Below, piece after piece: positions 51,001-62,666 of a stretch of DNA of 64,000 bases; the stretch's first letter is position 1, and the number at the start of each line of letters is the position of its first letter. The DNA lies in contig VXAZ01018984.1 of NCBI GenBank assembly GCA_013399875.1, forward strand, positions 2,858,935-2,922,934, written 5' to 3'. The stretch is from Gymnorhina tibicen. Its lineage: Eukaryota; Chordata; Aves; Passeriformes; Artamidae. A program made the translations under genes and the position numbers. The notes beneath the pieces are model-generated. The model searched no databases, was not told where the DNA came from, and saw only the letters and a program-made list of their open reading frames with translations.

Positions 51001-53231
51001 AAGGAAATCAGCACAAAATATTTACCCTGGTTTTGGCTTCTTTGCTATGGTATCTACCTCGTGCACTTGTTGCCTTCACAAGGATTTCCTGCTGTTGTGT
51101 GCACCAAGCTGGTTTACTGCATGTGTTTCTGCTTCTGCACTAAACTGTTTTTCCTGTCCAAATAGTTACCAATCGATGCAGTATCCGTCACCATGCAGTG
51201 TAAGTGCTACAACACCAATAGACGAGTCTCCCAAATGCAATTACATTAAATTCTGGAAACCTGCTCATAGAGAGACAATTCTGTTTTTCTCTCATTCCTC
51301 TCATTCCCAGATGTGAACAGAATGGAAAATGTTTTCTCTTTTTTTAAACTTGGGTATTTCACACTTGGTAACTGTGATTTATAAGTTGTCTTTAAATGGA
51401 AGATTTTCCTGATACAAAGCATTTAAAGATTATTACAGTGTACTACCAGTAACAGTCTGACTGCAAAGGGCTCATTTCCATAGAAAAATGGAACAAAATA
51501 GCAGTAGGTATTATCTTTATATAATCAGAATGCTTTACCGTCACCTCTCGGAAAACCTGTTAGTTATGCACCTCTATATAAAAAATGACTTTGAAAAAAT
51601 GTTTGCTATGAGCAGGTGCAGGAGCTCCTGGATGCCACTGCTGCTATGTCATGAGCAGAGTGGTTGGTGGCTGAGGGCTGCTGTGGTATGGGAAGTTTCA
51701 TCCAGAGTAAGGGTTATGTTTTGCCGGCTTACAAACTCGTGTGGGAACACGAGGCAATTTTGCCTGGAAAACTTTGTAGTGTAGATGAGGCCTGAGGAAA
51801 TGAGGCTCTCTGGTTCCAAAGCCACTTCTCACACTGGCAGAGTTAAGTGCTTCCAGCCCCCTTTCCTCATCCCTGATCACTTCCACGCCCGTGCCCACGC
51901 CCTTTTTGTTCTACTGCGATTGTCTGTGCAGCTGAGTAATAAACCAGATCAGAGAGCTGATCCAACTTTAAAAGCTCTCCTCCTCTCGTCCCCTTTTTTT
52001 TTCTGTTTCTGAGGACATGCGGTTGAGAGAAACATTCACAGAACCAAGACCTGCAAAGCTAGGAACCAGATCCTTATAACATCACTAAGAAGACCAAAGG
52101 AAATTAGATACCTAATTAAATCTGTGAATCTGACCTTATATGACTTGTTTAGAACTGTGAGAATCCAGCTCTTTGGATTCTGGCAGGTTCTTCAGATTCT
52201 TCCCTAAAACTCAGTTAATCTTATTTTCCATTTAGTTCATAAATGGTATTTTAAACTGTTGTTTTCTAGATCTTGAAGTTACATTTCACAAATATTTCAC
52301 AAATTTAATTTCAGTGGATGATGAAAAATGTATTAAAAATGTTGACTTAAGTCCTAGCTGAGGGATATGCAAATGCAACTGTATTCCAAAGATATTTGCA
52401 TTAAAGATCTAATTGAATTAACTGTTCACACAGCTTCTACAGTCAGCTTGTCATGGCCTCCTTTCAAGCTTGACTGCATCCATTTTTGATAGAGAGATTT
52501 AAAAGGTTTTCTCCCTTCCCCTGGGATTAAAGATAGGGATGAGCGCTAATTAGCCACCTGCACCCACAGCACAGTGCTACAGCTTGTTTACCTTACAGAA
52601 TCTGCTGCACCCCTGGGGAAAAATCAGTGTGGTGGGTTTTTTTCTTTTAAACACTTCAAGTTCAGCTTTTTCAAGAGAGGTTTAACAGTTTGCACAATTG
52701 TTAGCACTACTAGGAGGAGCAAGAGTCCCTGTTTCTCATAGTGCTACCTGGATTCTGTAGAAGAAATAATAAAAACTGTTTATTTTTCTTATCTTTTAAA
52801 TTTTTCTTGTTCATCAAGTGAGTCACACATTTGGTGTTAGCTGCAGCACTTTGCTGCCCATAACATATAAAATGAGACTTTGAAAATAAAAGTAACATTT
52901 AGCAATCACAAGAGCTTTACTCATGTTAGCATGATGTAGAATCCACTAAATAGGCAATTAAAATACAAGAAAAAACCCATAAATAAATAAAATAAACTTC
53001 TTCCTAAATCATTTAATGCAATGATGCTTAAGAAGTGTTTTTATTGGTTTCTTATTGAATGAAGCACTATTTAGGACTAGCAGCTGAAAGAGTTGCAATT
53101 TAAACTACAGTCTGATTCTTTTTTGCTATTTTTCCTTACCTTGGCGTTTTCTGACTAAGAATGGTAAAAAAGTGTTCTGCTTTGTTTGTCTTTTATAAGT
53201 TCTGACTCAGTGGCAGGCAAGTACTACTTAT
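48051..53231. other. no gene seen
   Basis: GC-richer up to about 48.5 kb, then AT-rich. A 19-base CR1-tail-like string occurs at 50113-50131. Open frames of 90-110 codons (for example 50975-51316 plus) carry no recognisable signature. Confidence 0.45.
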
Positions 53232-53304
53232 GGGCCTGATGTAAAGCCTAGTGAAGTCAACTGGAATGTTTCCAATGACTTAATTAGACTTTGGATTGGG
53301 TCTG
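53232..53304. repeat. imperfect palindromic ancient amniote repeat
   Basis: It begins gggcctgatgtaaagcct and ends agactttggattgggtctg, with agtgaagtcaac and tccaatgactta between. The two halves are imperfect reverse complements, matching an old palindromic repeat of reptiles and birds (gggcctgatccaaagccc, paired with gggctttggatcaggccc). It may fold into a hairpin about 73 bases long. Confidence 0.45.
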
Positions 53305-55505
53305 AAGTGCAGCAATTTACTCAACTCTGGAGCATAAATTACAGACATAAAAAACAAATTATTTGTGTGTTGCAGGATTACTGACAGCAAAATGTATGAT
53401 GTCAGAAAAATAATAGGCAGAGATAGCCTGCACAAGTTGGAAAAGCCTAAAATACAGCCAAAGATAGGGGAATACTCTTTGGCAGGAGTAGAGACAGTCT
53501 CAGTTCCAGTGCCAGTGGTGGAAAGCTGAGTAATTTGACAGACAATTATGTGATTAATCTAGCAGGAGAAGACATTATCTGTCTCCCTCAGTTACCACTC
53601 TGCTCCCTGAGCATTGGACTAGTATCTGGATCAGTTGATGGTCTGCTGGTCAGCAGGAAGGGCTCTGAGTCTGTAACCCCTGGAAACCCCTTTGGAAATG
53701 TTAAAAATTCCACTGGCCAAGACTCAGAGCAGAAATGAACAGTGCCAGCCATCATCAAACATCAGCTGAGTTTGTTGCTAGAATAAATAAGATAATGTTG
53801 AAGAGAATGGAATGTGAATGTTACTTGACAAGAAGTCAAGCCATCTCCATCTGAAACATAACTTTTTGTTGTAGAGAAACATCTCCCAATAATTGTTCTT
53901 CTGAATTTCCATACTGCATGTCTTGATGAGTTAGGATTGATACAATGAGCTAGGTAGGTACTTGTTTCAGTCAAAATTTACTTCATTTCCCCTTGTTTGA
54001 AAACTTTGGGATGCCAACATCTTACCTGAGCTGCCCCAGAGAAACTAACAAAAATATTTGTCAGAAAGGGGTTATTTGGTTGAACCACCTGTTCTCAGGT
54101 GAGTATTTTATTTCAGCACACAATAAGCCAATCAGTGAAGTGTAGTTCTACTTTGGAAAAAGATTTATTATTTCGGAGTAAACCCACTTTTTGCTCCGGA
54201 AGAGTCTGTCCAAGCAAGAATCGTTGTCCTGGAATAGTTGATTATGCAACAGCTATGTCAATCCACTAGCTTGGAGTACATATCTTTAGCTTCCCCTTAT
54301 TAGCAAATCAGGAAAGATTTTTATTTAGAGAAGTATTTACATAAAACAGTTTCTATTTTAAGAAAGTTAAAAGAAATATGAAGAAATGTGGGTAAAATAC
54401 CTTTACATCAGTAGCTAATACTACATTGTAAGGCACATAACTGAAAGACACATACTTTGTTAAAAAAGTTGGTAGGCAAAAAAAAAATGGTATTTTTAAA
54501 AAGACACAAAGATGCAAATTCAACTTTAAACTGAGGTGTGTGTTCTCAGTTAACAGGTCTTGTCTTACATAAATTTATACGCACAATTTGTTTATGCAGT
54601 AGCATTTCCTCATTTGTTTTTAAGTAATGTTTTGCTATTAGAAATAATCTCCCTCTCCCAAAAGCAAACAAAACCCTCTGTGAATAAGTAAAAAAAAGTT
54701 TTAGCATTCCCTTTCTATTCAACTTTCTCCGTATTTTGTCTCCATTTGTTTTCACCATTTGTTTTCAGAGTTGAAAACAGAGGATGGACAGAGAAATTGG
54801 ACACACAAATGGAAAATAAAAGTCAAGGTTTTGGGTTTTTTTTCTGTTATTACACCAGATGACACAGTAACAAATACAGATAAGGTACTGAACAAACAAA
54901 CCTTTCCTCAGAACACACCTGTACCTTTAAGTATGGTCATTTTTTACCACTCTATCAGTCTAATAACAGATTCTCCTCACAAACCTTTCCTCACTTATTG
55001 CCTCAAATTGTCATGGTCATCATAACACTTTCCAAACTGCAACAGAAAGAATGGGAAAGGGAAGAGCATAGAGAGAAGAAATTCTTTGAATAGCAGTTGG
55101 AAAGAAAAATTTTGAGTAACTGGAAATGCTTGTCTTTTAAAAATCATTATACAAGAAAAGATGTTTTTCTGAGAGAATTCTTTCCCTTTGTTTCTATACT
55201 GGCAGAAACTGTTGTCCTTTTCTTAAACAGCCTCTGTTTTCTGCTGGGTAGATCAATACAACATCACCTCACACACTCCTGCTTTGGTCCAGTAAAACAT
55301 GCTCAACTTTTCACATGTATACTCTGTGTGAATTAGTGTCAACAGATAATAAATTATTTGACGCAAAAAGCTTTGTTTAGCATTATTAAAACAATTCTGG
55401 TAGCATTCCCAGGCAGGACTTTTATAGTAATTTTCCCACATAAGAATGGCAATTAGACAGTATGAAAAGTGACTTCCAGTTCCCAAAGTTTCATTTCATT
55501 TGGGA

Positions 55506-55656
55506 GCCAATATGATTTAGTGGCTAGACAAGTTTAAAAGACAAGGAGCCAGAAGAGTTTAACATTTTCAGGGAGGCTGATCAGTTCACTGAATCACCTT
55601 GGGCTACTCAGTTAACTATTACCTTCTTTAGTGAAACCATCTGCAACACTGGGTGA
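55506..55656 (+). repeat. MIR-like SINE relic, nearly full length
   Basis: Successive matches to MIR in order: tatgatttagtggctaga, aaggagccaga, tcactgaatcaccttgggc, tactcagttaac and aaaccatctgcaacactggg. About 150 bases, old and diverged. Confidence 0.6.
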
Positions 55657-56280
55657 AAACACCCCCATATCCCCCCAAAAAGTACCCAACCTCATTGAGA
55701 AACAGATGCTTAAGTCTGGTTCTGTTCTCTAGAGCAAAAAATTGCAAAAAAAAAGAGAGCAAGACAAATATGGCACGAGAACAAGACATTCCTTTAGCAA
55801 CCTTACAAGTCAAGCTGAGACATAGCTGCAATGAAAGCCTTCTCAACTGCAGTGCTGCATATCATTGAGTTAAAAGGCAGCACAAAATACACTCTGATGT
55901 CTACTTGGTTATTAAATGCTTACTTTGAAACTAGAAGGCAAAATGCAGACTTCACTGATATAGCTGCAGCCTCACGGACTTCAGAAAAAACAGTGCAAAT
56001 CCATGGACTAGCATCCTGTGAAGTCCGAACTCCATGCTCACAAAAGAAAGTTTCAAGTCAAGGAACAGACATTGCATTCTTTGTTGACACATGTGCTTAC
56101 TTGAAAGCATTGTGCATTGTTACGGTACTTTATCAAAGAGAAAACAGTTGTCATGGCCATTGTTCTAATCTGGACACCAGCTCAGACTGTCTTGTGAAAA
56201 ACAGCAACACCACTATTACCAAATAAAGCTGTACAGCAAATGGAAAAATTAATGTGGCAGTGAAGGCACAAGAATAGAGA

Positions 56281-56430
56281 TCAGGAACCCACCCAGGCTC
56301 CATTTCCAGATGTATCAGACACTTACTGGATGATCATGTACGTATCATCAAATTTTGTTGTTCCAGTTTCTTCATCTACAAAACGGATAGGGAAGCTCTT
56401 GTTCAAGAGGTTCTGTGCTCTGAGACTGAG
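56281..56430 (+). repeat. MIR-like SINE relic
   Basis: Matches in order: acccacccaggctcc, cacttactgg, atcatgtacgtatcatc, agtttcttcatctacaaaac, ggatagg and gaggttctgtgctctgag. These follow the MIR layout through the cctcagtttcctcatctgtaaaatgggg region. It lies 625 bases from the copy at 55.5 kb. Confidence 0.65.
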
Positions 56431-57139
56431 ATGAAAAAAGGCTTAAAAGGTCTGCAGTTAAGGAGGAACTGCACATTGTTAACTATGGCAGCCTTACTTA
56501 GTTGTTTTCCTTTTCAGTTAATGCATTATTCAGGTAATTTGGCTTATCACTGAAAACATTCTGCAGTAGAGGCACACATAGTTTAAATGCCCCAATGTGT
56601 CATCATCAGCTGAATTAATTCTCTTACACAAAATGCACATGAATGTTGCACTTGAAAACATGCAGAAGGCCTGTATCCTACTGAAAAGCAACACAGCATG
56701 TGGGAAATCTATAGTTTCAAAGAGCATTACTTGCAGTGACTGACAAAACCTAGGAACACAGTGGTATTTTCAGCAAAGCAGTGTGCTATCAGTGGCACTC
56801 CTTTGCATAATCTTAATCACAAGTAGATACTGCAATTCTGTCCCTGCACACATCAACAGTAGGACTTGACCTTGCCACAGCACAGGGAGCCACTAATGCA
56901 TACAAAGAGCCTCTCGTGGCATCAAGCCAACAAAACATTTCTGTGCCTGTACACAGCTGGCAGAGGCAGAATAGGTGGGAGAACAACCTGACAATCCCCT
57001 GCTGCTTTATTTACACCTCAGAGTTGTTATACTGCAGTGGCTGGGGACAGACCTAGCTCAGAGAACTGGACATTATTCAGCCCTGTGTTCTGGAGCTGGG
57101 CTGCATCCTTCATTTTCAGTCAAAAATCTCTTTTTCTGT

Positions 57140-57206
57140 TGTGGTGTGGTTTTGGGGTGTTGGTTTGTTTGTTTGTTTTGGGTGGGTTTTTTTTGGGGGG
57201 GGGGTG
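57140..57206 (+). repeat. G/T-rich tract with (TTTG)n and G10 run
   Basis: About 65 bases almost only G and T: gtggtgtggttttggggtg, ggtttgtttgtttg, gggtggg, and ten G at 57195-57204. Four or more G-runs on one strand make a G-quadruplex plausible. The 208-codon frame across this region reads low-complexity residues and is not credible as a protein. Confidence 0.75.
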
Positions 57207-57239
57207 ATGTTTGGTTTTTTTATGGAGTGGGACAGCATG

Positions 57240-57507
57240 CATCGAGTGTACTGCCTGTGTTCCCCTACCCAAACACCAGTCCGAAATTCCTGAGGTGCTT
57301 TCTCACCTCCCAATTGAACACGTCAGAAAACCCAGAGCCCAAAATGCCCGGGGAGCTACCGTCATCTAGCGACCAAAAGCTGAACTACAACCCACGGCCC
57401 CCGGCCTTAACAGCGGGAGGAAAACCACTGCCCCTCAACGCCACAGATTTTCACTCGTTCTGGGGCTCAAAACAGCAGAGGCAACAGAAGGCTAGAGCTG
57501 CAATGCC
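57240..57507. other. small CpG-rich patch followed by poly(A)
   Basis: Ten or so CpG dinucleotides in about 270 bases, in strong contrast to the CpG-poor flanks. It contains gcccggggagctaccgtcat and a run actacaacccac (57384-57395), similar to the actacaa core bound by ZNF143-type factors. It stops at an A19 run (57508-57526). Options are a small promoter-like CpG element, or a retroposed GC-rich sequence with its poly(A) tail. No AATAAA precedes the A-run. Confidence 0.4.
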
Positions 57508-57526
57508 AAAAAAAAAAAAAAAAAAA
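57508..57526 (+). repeat. A19 homopolymer
   Basis: Nineteen A at the right edge of the CpG-rich patch, immediately after caatgcc. It could be a retroposition tail. Confidence 0.9.
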
Positions 57527-59929
57527 TTATTACTAGGCAAGATTGGCTCCTACAAAGTCCATCTCTGTATTTTTTTCTATTTACCACTAGAGCTCTATTA
57601 GTAACATGATTTTTCCTGATTTTATTAATGAATATAATTTAATGCACTTTCACTTAGTTTAAACAAAGTTGATAGTGCTACAAGCTGCTGCTCCTTCCAA
57701 AACACAAAGAACAAGTATTCTGCAGCAATACTAGATAATTATATATTTGAATGATATTTTTTTCCTGCCTTGTTAAAAGACAGGCTCCTCCAACTACATA
57801 CAGCCTCTTTACACACGAAGAAAAGTACCTGGTTTCTGGATGATTCTGATTTTGTGCTTGATTTAAATGTAAGGCAAAAAAAATTGTTCTTCCCTGGTAA
57901 CTTCTCTGGGTGTCTAAATAAAATAATCAAAATCAAATCAATCCGGTTGGTTGATTTAAAATTTAATTTTAAATACGTTTGCTTTGCAAAACAAAATAAT
58001 AATACTAATACTACAAAAGTAGCATTATTAAACAATGTGGACTTTCTGTTCAAGCTGCTGAAGGATTAATCGTGGTTTGCTGAAGTGTTGAACCAGTTAT
58101 TGACAAGCATCTTTTTCTGTAAGCAAGGTGGCAGTATTTCCTTCATTTCTGTTCATTCAACCAGCTCACTTAAATGGATTTACCTCCGCTGATTTTTTTT
58201 TCATTATTTCAATCCATCAATAAAAAAGAAGTGGAGATGACAGGATGATCTCTACTAGTTCTACACACTTGAAAGACTGAGTGATCAAACCAATCACATT
58301 CTCTCCCTGCAAGTATGCTTCCATTTTTTAAAATAAAACCTTTTTCAATGCAAAACATATTTGATCCAGAAGAAGGATCAAATACATTTATAGCAATCTT
58401 ATTCAACTAAAAGCAACTATTAAAAGGGTTTTGTTCCTCATTATTTTCTTTTAATTCCCGTATTTATCCACTAGGAGTTTGGTATGAATCACAAGTAAAA
58501 GTGTAATAATTACCTAGAAAAAAAAAATTAAACAGTCCTCATCTTCCAAAATAGTGAAATGTATGTAAAAATTGAGATGTTACAATAAAGTCTGAAATGT
58601 CTCAGATGTATGTAACTACACCACACCTTCTTTGCTAGCAAAAGGAAATGGTAAATTATGCATGAAGACCATAATCGGCACATTTTAATGGTTACTGAAC
58701 AGTGAAAAAATCAGTCTTTAAGACACAATGCAACTGCAATTTAATATAAACAATCATTTAAATCAAACTTTTCTGTTCACTTACTTAAGATTAATTTTCA
58801 TGACAACTGATTCAAACCACTCCTCCAAAGTGTTACTGTTTACTCATTCCAAGCTACAGGAAATATTTTTTCTGCAAATATTGCTGCCAGACTCCTGGCT
58901 TTTTCTAGCTGCAGTCACTCAGTTACTTCTGTAAACAGGATTATGGCATTGGTTCCCTTGGACGTGCAGGAAGCTTCTGGCGGCCTCTCACAGAAGCCGC
59001 TCCTGCAGCCCTCCCCTGCCAGAGCCTTGCCACACAAACCCTATACAAAGCTCTGGTAGCCTAAAGAAACTGTGAAAAGAGTACATTTTTAGTACAATGT
59101 AACTACCTGTTCACATTACCGAAAGTGATAGTCCGTAGTTCACAGCCAATTACTCGCGTTCTTCCTTTATACCACTAAAAACGCTATTTTAAATGGATGT
59201 AGCTCTGCCACCTTCCTTCTATGCTTAGAACACAACCATTCATGAGTTCTGAAAGCTTTCAAAAGCCTCGATTTACCTCAAATACCTTCTCGCCTCAACT
59301 CTCAGCATTTCTTTACTATACAAATCTTCAGACTAACATCTTCAAGACAGTTTATGAAGTGTTCCTCAAGGGTGGAAGGAACAGCTTTTACCACAACATA
59401 CTTTTTTGTCATTTGCGTTGTACTGAATGGTAACCATTTGTCCAAAAAAAAAAAAAAATCCAACCAAGGAAAATATTCTTCCCCAAATTAGGGACTGCAA
59501 TGGGATATTCTGGCCAGAATCTAAGGATACACCCTCCACAGCTGCATAAAAAATAATTCTGGTATAACTAAGAAGTGTGACCATCGTGTCACATGCAGCC
59601 CTTTTATCCTGTTTTTTTCATTCTATATGGGACAGCATTAATTAGTTACTCCCACAGGAATTCATTCCACAAACTCAAATCAGCCCTTCCTTTGCTTGCT
59701 CTGTTGTGCTGAGATATTAACCGGCTGCCTGTGCCATCAGCCCATCATTTTTTGGGTGCTGCCCACCTGAATGTTGAGCACCTTGAATCTGATGTGGCAT
59801 TAAATCTTCATGGAAGGAAAGCAGTTAAAGCAGTGTCTTGGGGTGACTGTATGCTGTTGTATACCCTACCATTGCTCTATGCCCAGACATGATTCCTGAG
59901 CCTTTCTATGCCTTTAAAACTGGATGCAA
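57527..59929. other. no gene seen; AT-rich
   Basis: No exon, RNA gene or repeat family recognised. An A-run of about 14 lies near 59444. Confidence 0.5.
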
Positions 59930-60227
59930 GAGACAGAGGAAAAAAAACTGAGCGAACTTTTCAAAACAGTTTGTGCTTCAAGGACACAGAGATTAGCTAC
60001 TTCTGCGGTGGGAAGAGGAAGCACTTCTTCTGGCTTTTCAGTCAGTTTTTTCGGCTCTGTTTCTTCGGAGAGGGACGGAGAGTTGAGGTTTTTTTTTCCC
60101 CTTGGGACTTCGTTTTTTTTTCCTTCTTCTCTTCTGGACTTGTTCAGAACACCAGAACATCAGAACCCCACCAAGGGACCTTCCACTGGCCTGGAGGGGG
60201 GCCCCCCATGCCAACCCAGCTCCGAGG
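59930..60227 (+). mobile_element. possible retroviral LTR or leader-like fragment, truncated at an N
   Basis: T/C-rich and CpG-bearing sequence unlike its surroundings: gaagaggaagcacttcttct, tttttcggctctgtttcttc, ggagagggacggagag, ccccttgggacttcg, then caccaagggaccttccactg and ggccccccatgcc. This pattern recalls leader or LTR sequence of avian endogenous retroviruses, but I cannot name the family or see LTR ends. It stops at the single N at 60228. Confidence 0.35.
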
Positions 60228-60228
60228 N
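60228..60228. other. single N in assembly
   Basis: It sits exactly where the GC-rich retroelement-like sequence changes to AT-rich DNA (tccgagg N gttaaaattcc). A collapsed repeat or contig junction is likely. Confidence 0.9.
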
Positions 60229-60902
60229 GTTAAAATTCCAGCCTTGACCAAAGCTCTCCAGAAGGCAAACTGTTACAGGATTACTACATTTTTGAGGAAT
60301 AATTATTTCAAACTCAAGCAGACTGCATTTTTGTAGTTCCCTGAGATGTAATGAAGGAATGCAGGTCCTCAGAGTGTACCATCTTTGGCTCATGCATAAA
60401 GCACAAAGATGCAGTCAGCTATTAATAGCATGCAGGAATAATGCAACCATTACTATATTCTGCTATAACTGCACTGCTATTCTGCATGAGGGACATGAAA
60501 TCCAGGTCTATTCTTCATCAGCAGAATTAAATCCAAGCTTGTCCACACACACACATCCATTAAAAAAAAAATGGTATCATGGAGGAATTAAACTAAAACT
60601 TTTAACAGGCTGTTCAGATTTGGTTCAGATAGTGTTGGGACAGCTGAAACTCTAGCATCCTTGGCCTCTCAGGCTGGAGTTTGACAGGACACAAATCTCA
60701 TCATGGACTACTAAGCAAATAGGCAACTTATAATACTTTTTTCTAACCAGATCATCCTCTTTTTTTTTTTTTTTAAACTGTGTTCCCTTAAGCATCAGGC
60801 TTTATCACCACTATTAATATTCATGCTAGCTAGCTTGAAGTATTTATTTATTAATGCCCCCTAAACTCTTTGGCTTGATCATGGGTTTGAGTGATGATCA
60901 GG

Positions 60903-60977
60903 GAATCACAGAATCATGGAATGGTTTGGGTTGAAAGTGACCTTGAAGATCGTCTAGTTCCAATCCCTCTGCCACGA
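60903..60977 (-). mobile_element. CR1 LINE 3' end, 75-bp piece, minus strand
   Basis: The plus strand reads gaatcacagaatcatggaat, then ggtttgggttgaaagtgacc, ttgaagatcgtctagttcc and ctctgccacga. It is cut off after the first 75 bases by the start of an LTR at 60978. Confidence 0.92.
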
Positions 60978-61184
60978 TGTCCTGGTTTTGGCTGGGATAG
61001 AGTTCTTTTTTTTTTAGCAGTTGGTACAGTGCTCTGTTTTGGATACAGTATGAGAAAAATACTCTGATGTTTTGGTTGTTGCTAAGTAGTGCTTACCCTT
61101 AGTCAAGGACTTTTCAGTGTGTCATGCTCTGCCAGTGAGGAAGTGCACAAAAAGCTGGGACGGAGCATGGCCAGGGCAGCTGAC
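60978..61184 (+). mobile_element. endogenous retrovirus LTR, 5' part only
   Basis: It begins with TG (tgtcctggttttggctggga, then tagagttc) and continues with gtacagtgctctgttttgg, gttgttgctaagtagtgctt, gtcaaggacttttcag and gctctgccagtgagg to cagctgac. This is an LTR sequence I recall as abundant in bird genomes. The first 207 bases are present. The promoter-bearing 3' part, primer site and internal genes are absent, so the element is inert. It interrupts one CR1 on its left and meets a second CR1 3' end on its right. Confidence 0.75.
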
Positions 61185-61772
61185 TCACAGAATCATAGAA
61201 TGGTTTGAGTTGGAAGGGGTTCTAGTTCCAACATCTCTGCCACAGGCAGGGACACCTTGCACTAGACCAGGTTGCTCAGAGCCCCATCAAATGTGGCCTT
61301 GAACAATTCCAGGGATGAGGCATCCACAGCTTCTCTGGGGAACCTGTGCCAGTGCCTCACCACCCCCGGAGTAAAGAATTTCTTCCTAGTATCTAATATA
61401 AACCTACTCTCTTTCAGTTTAAAGCCATGTCCCCTTCTCCTATTGCTACAGGCCCTCATAAAAAAATCCCTCTGCAGCTCCCTTGTAGCCCCTTTTAGGT
61501 ACTGAATGGCTGCAGTAAGGTCTCCCCAGAACCTTCTCCAGGCTGAACAACCTGAGCTCTCTCAGCCTGTCTTCATAGGAGAGGTGCTCCAACCCTCTGA
61601 GCACATCCATGACCCTCCTCTGGACTCGCTCCAACATTTCCACATCCTTTTAATGCTGGGGACCCCAGAGCTGATGCAGCTCTGCAGGTGGGGTCTCACC
61701 AGAGCAGAGCAGAGGGGCAGAATCCCCTCCCTTGCCCTGCTGGCCATGCTGCTTTCGAGTTCCCAGCCTGAA
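61185..61772 (-). mobile_element. CR1 LINE, 5'-truncated, about 590 bp, minus strand
   Basis: It starts tcacagaatcatagaatgg, then tttgagttggaaggggttc, ggttgctcagagccccatc, agtgcctcaccacccccgg and cctattgctacaggccctc. Further on come ctccaggctgaacaacctga, tctcagcctgtcttcatagg, ctctggactcgctccaac and ccctgctggccatgctgc. This is the longest CR1 copy here. The minus frame reads CR1 pol pieces such as [20 protein letters not shown] and [13 protein letters not shown] with breaks. Confidence 0.95.
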
Positions 61773-62030
61773 TAAGCTTTTTAGTCAGGGGAAAAAAATC
61801 GAATTTGAATTTGCAACACACTTGCTTACTCTTCTCACAACCTTCCCACTACTGCTTTACAAACATTTCATATATTTCTTCATGTCTGCTGGAGCATTTC
61901 TGAGGAAGAGCAATGGGATATGAGAATACACTCGTTGTTTATGGTTATATTTCGGAAATATACACAATTACTGTGGCAGCACGCACGTACCGAGGGCACG
62001 CTTCAACAACTTCTTCTGCCAGCGCAATCG

Positions 62031-62165
62031 GCTGTGAGGTGTCCCCTCCAACCCGTGTGGCTGTGGGGTGTCCCCTCCAACCCGTGTGGCTGTGGGATGT
62101 CCCCTCCGACCCGTGTGGCTGTGGGATGATCCCTCCAACCCGTGTGGCTGTGGCGTGATCCCTGT
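62031..62165 (+). repeat. 29-bp minisatellite, about 4.6 units
   Basis: Units start at 62031, 62060, 62089, 62118 and 62147 (partial). Each reads gctgtgggatgtcccctcc followed by (a/g)acccgtgtg, with one or two substitutions per unit. The array lies about 100 bases left of the second CpG island. Frames through it give repetitive peptides that are not evidence of coding. Confidence 0.93.
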
Positions 62166-62617
62166 GGCCAGCGTGACGCGGGGTGTCCCCTGTCCTATCC
62201 CACACCTGTTCCCCCGGCTATTACCTCACTAAGAAAAAAAATGACCGGTCAGAAAAACGCTTAGAAACGTTTCCCGTCGCACCCCACAGCTAGAGCGGGG
62301 TGTTCCAGCCGGGCTGCACAGCTGAAGGAAGCGCTGGCACATGGCAGCTCCCGCCCCTCGCTGGGACCTGCTGGGTGAGGGGAAGGAGAGGTTCCTCGGC
62401 TGTACCACTGCCGGCCTTGCGGGTGAGGACGACATGAGGCGACTGCCGCTCGCCTCGGCACCATCCGGCTCCTCCAAGCCGACCGGGGCCGGATCCCAGC
62501 GCAGCCTCCCAGCGCTACATCCCGCTCGCTGCCCCGGCGCCCGGGCGCGCTCCCCGCCCGCCTCTTTCCCCCCTTCGGCGCCCCCCCGCGCGGCGACTGG
62601 GGCGAGCCGCACAGGAT

Positions 62618-62666
62618 NNNNNNNNNNNNNNNNNNNNNNNNNNNNNNNNNNNNNNNNNNNNNNNNN
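62618..62666. other. assembly gap (49 N)
   Basis: An N run inside the CpG island, followed directly by (CGG)6. The missing sequence is probably a GC-rich simple repeat that failed to sequence. Confidence 0.98.

Noticed and set aside
54020..54098. Possible plus-strand exon ending TTCTCAG|GTGAGT
   Set aside because: The donor is excellent, but candidate acceptors are weak and the 59-base open phase is short enough to be chance.
56975..57601. 208-codon plus-strand open frame
   Set aside because: It runs through the G/T-rich tract and an A19 run that encodes poly-Lys. The residues follow base composition, and the frame spans clearly different sequence types.
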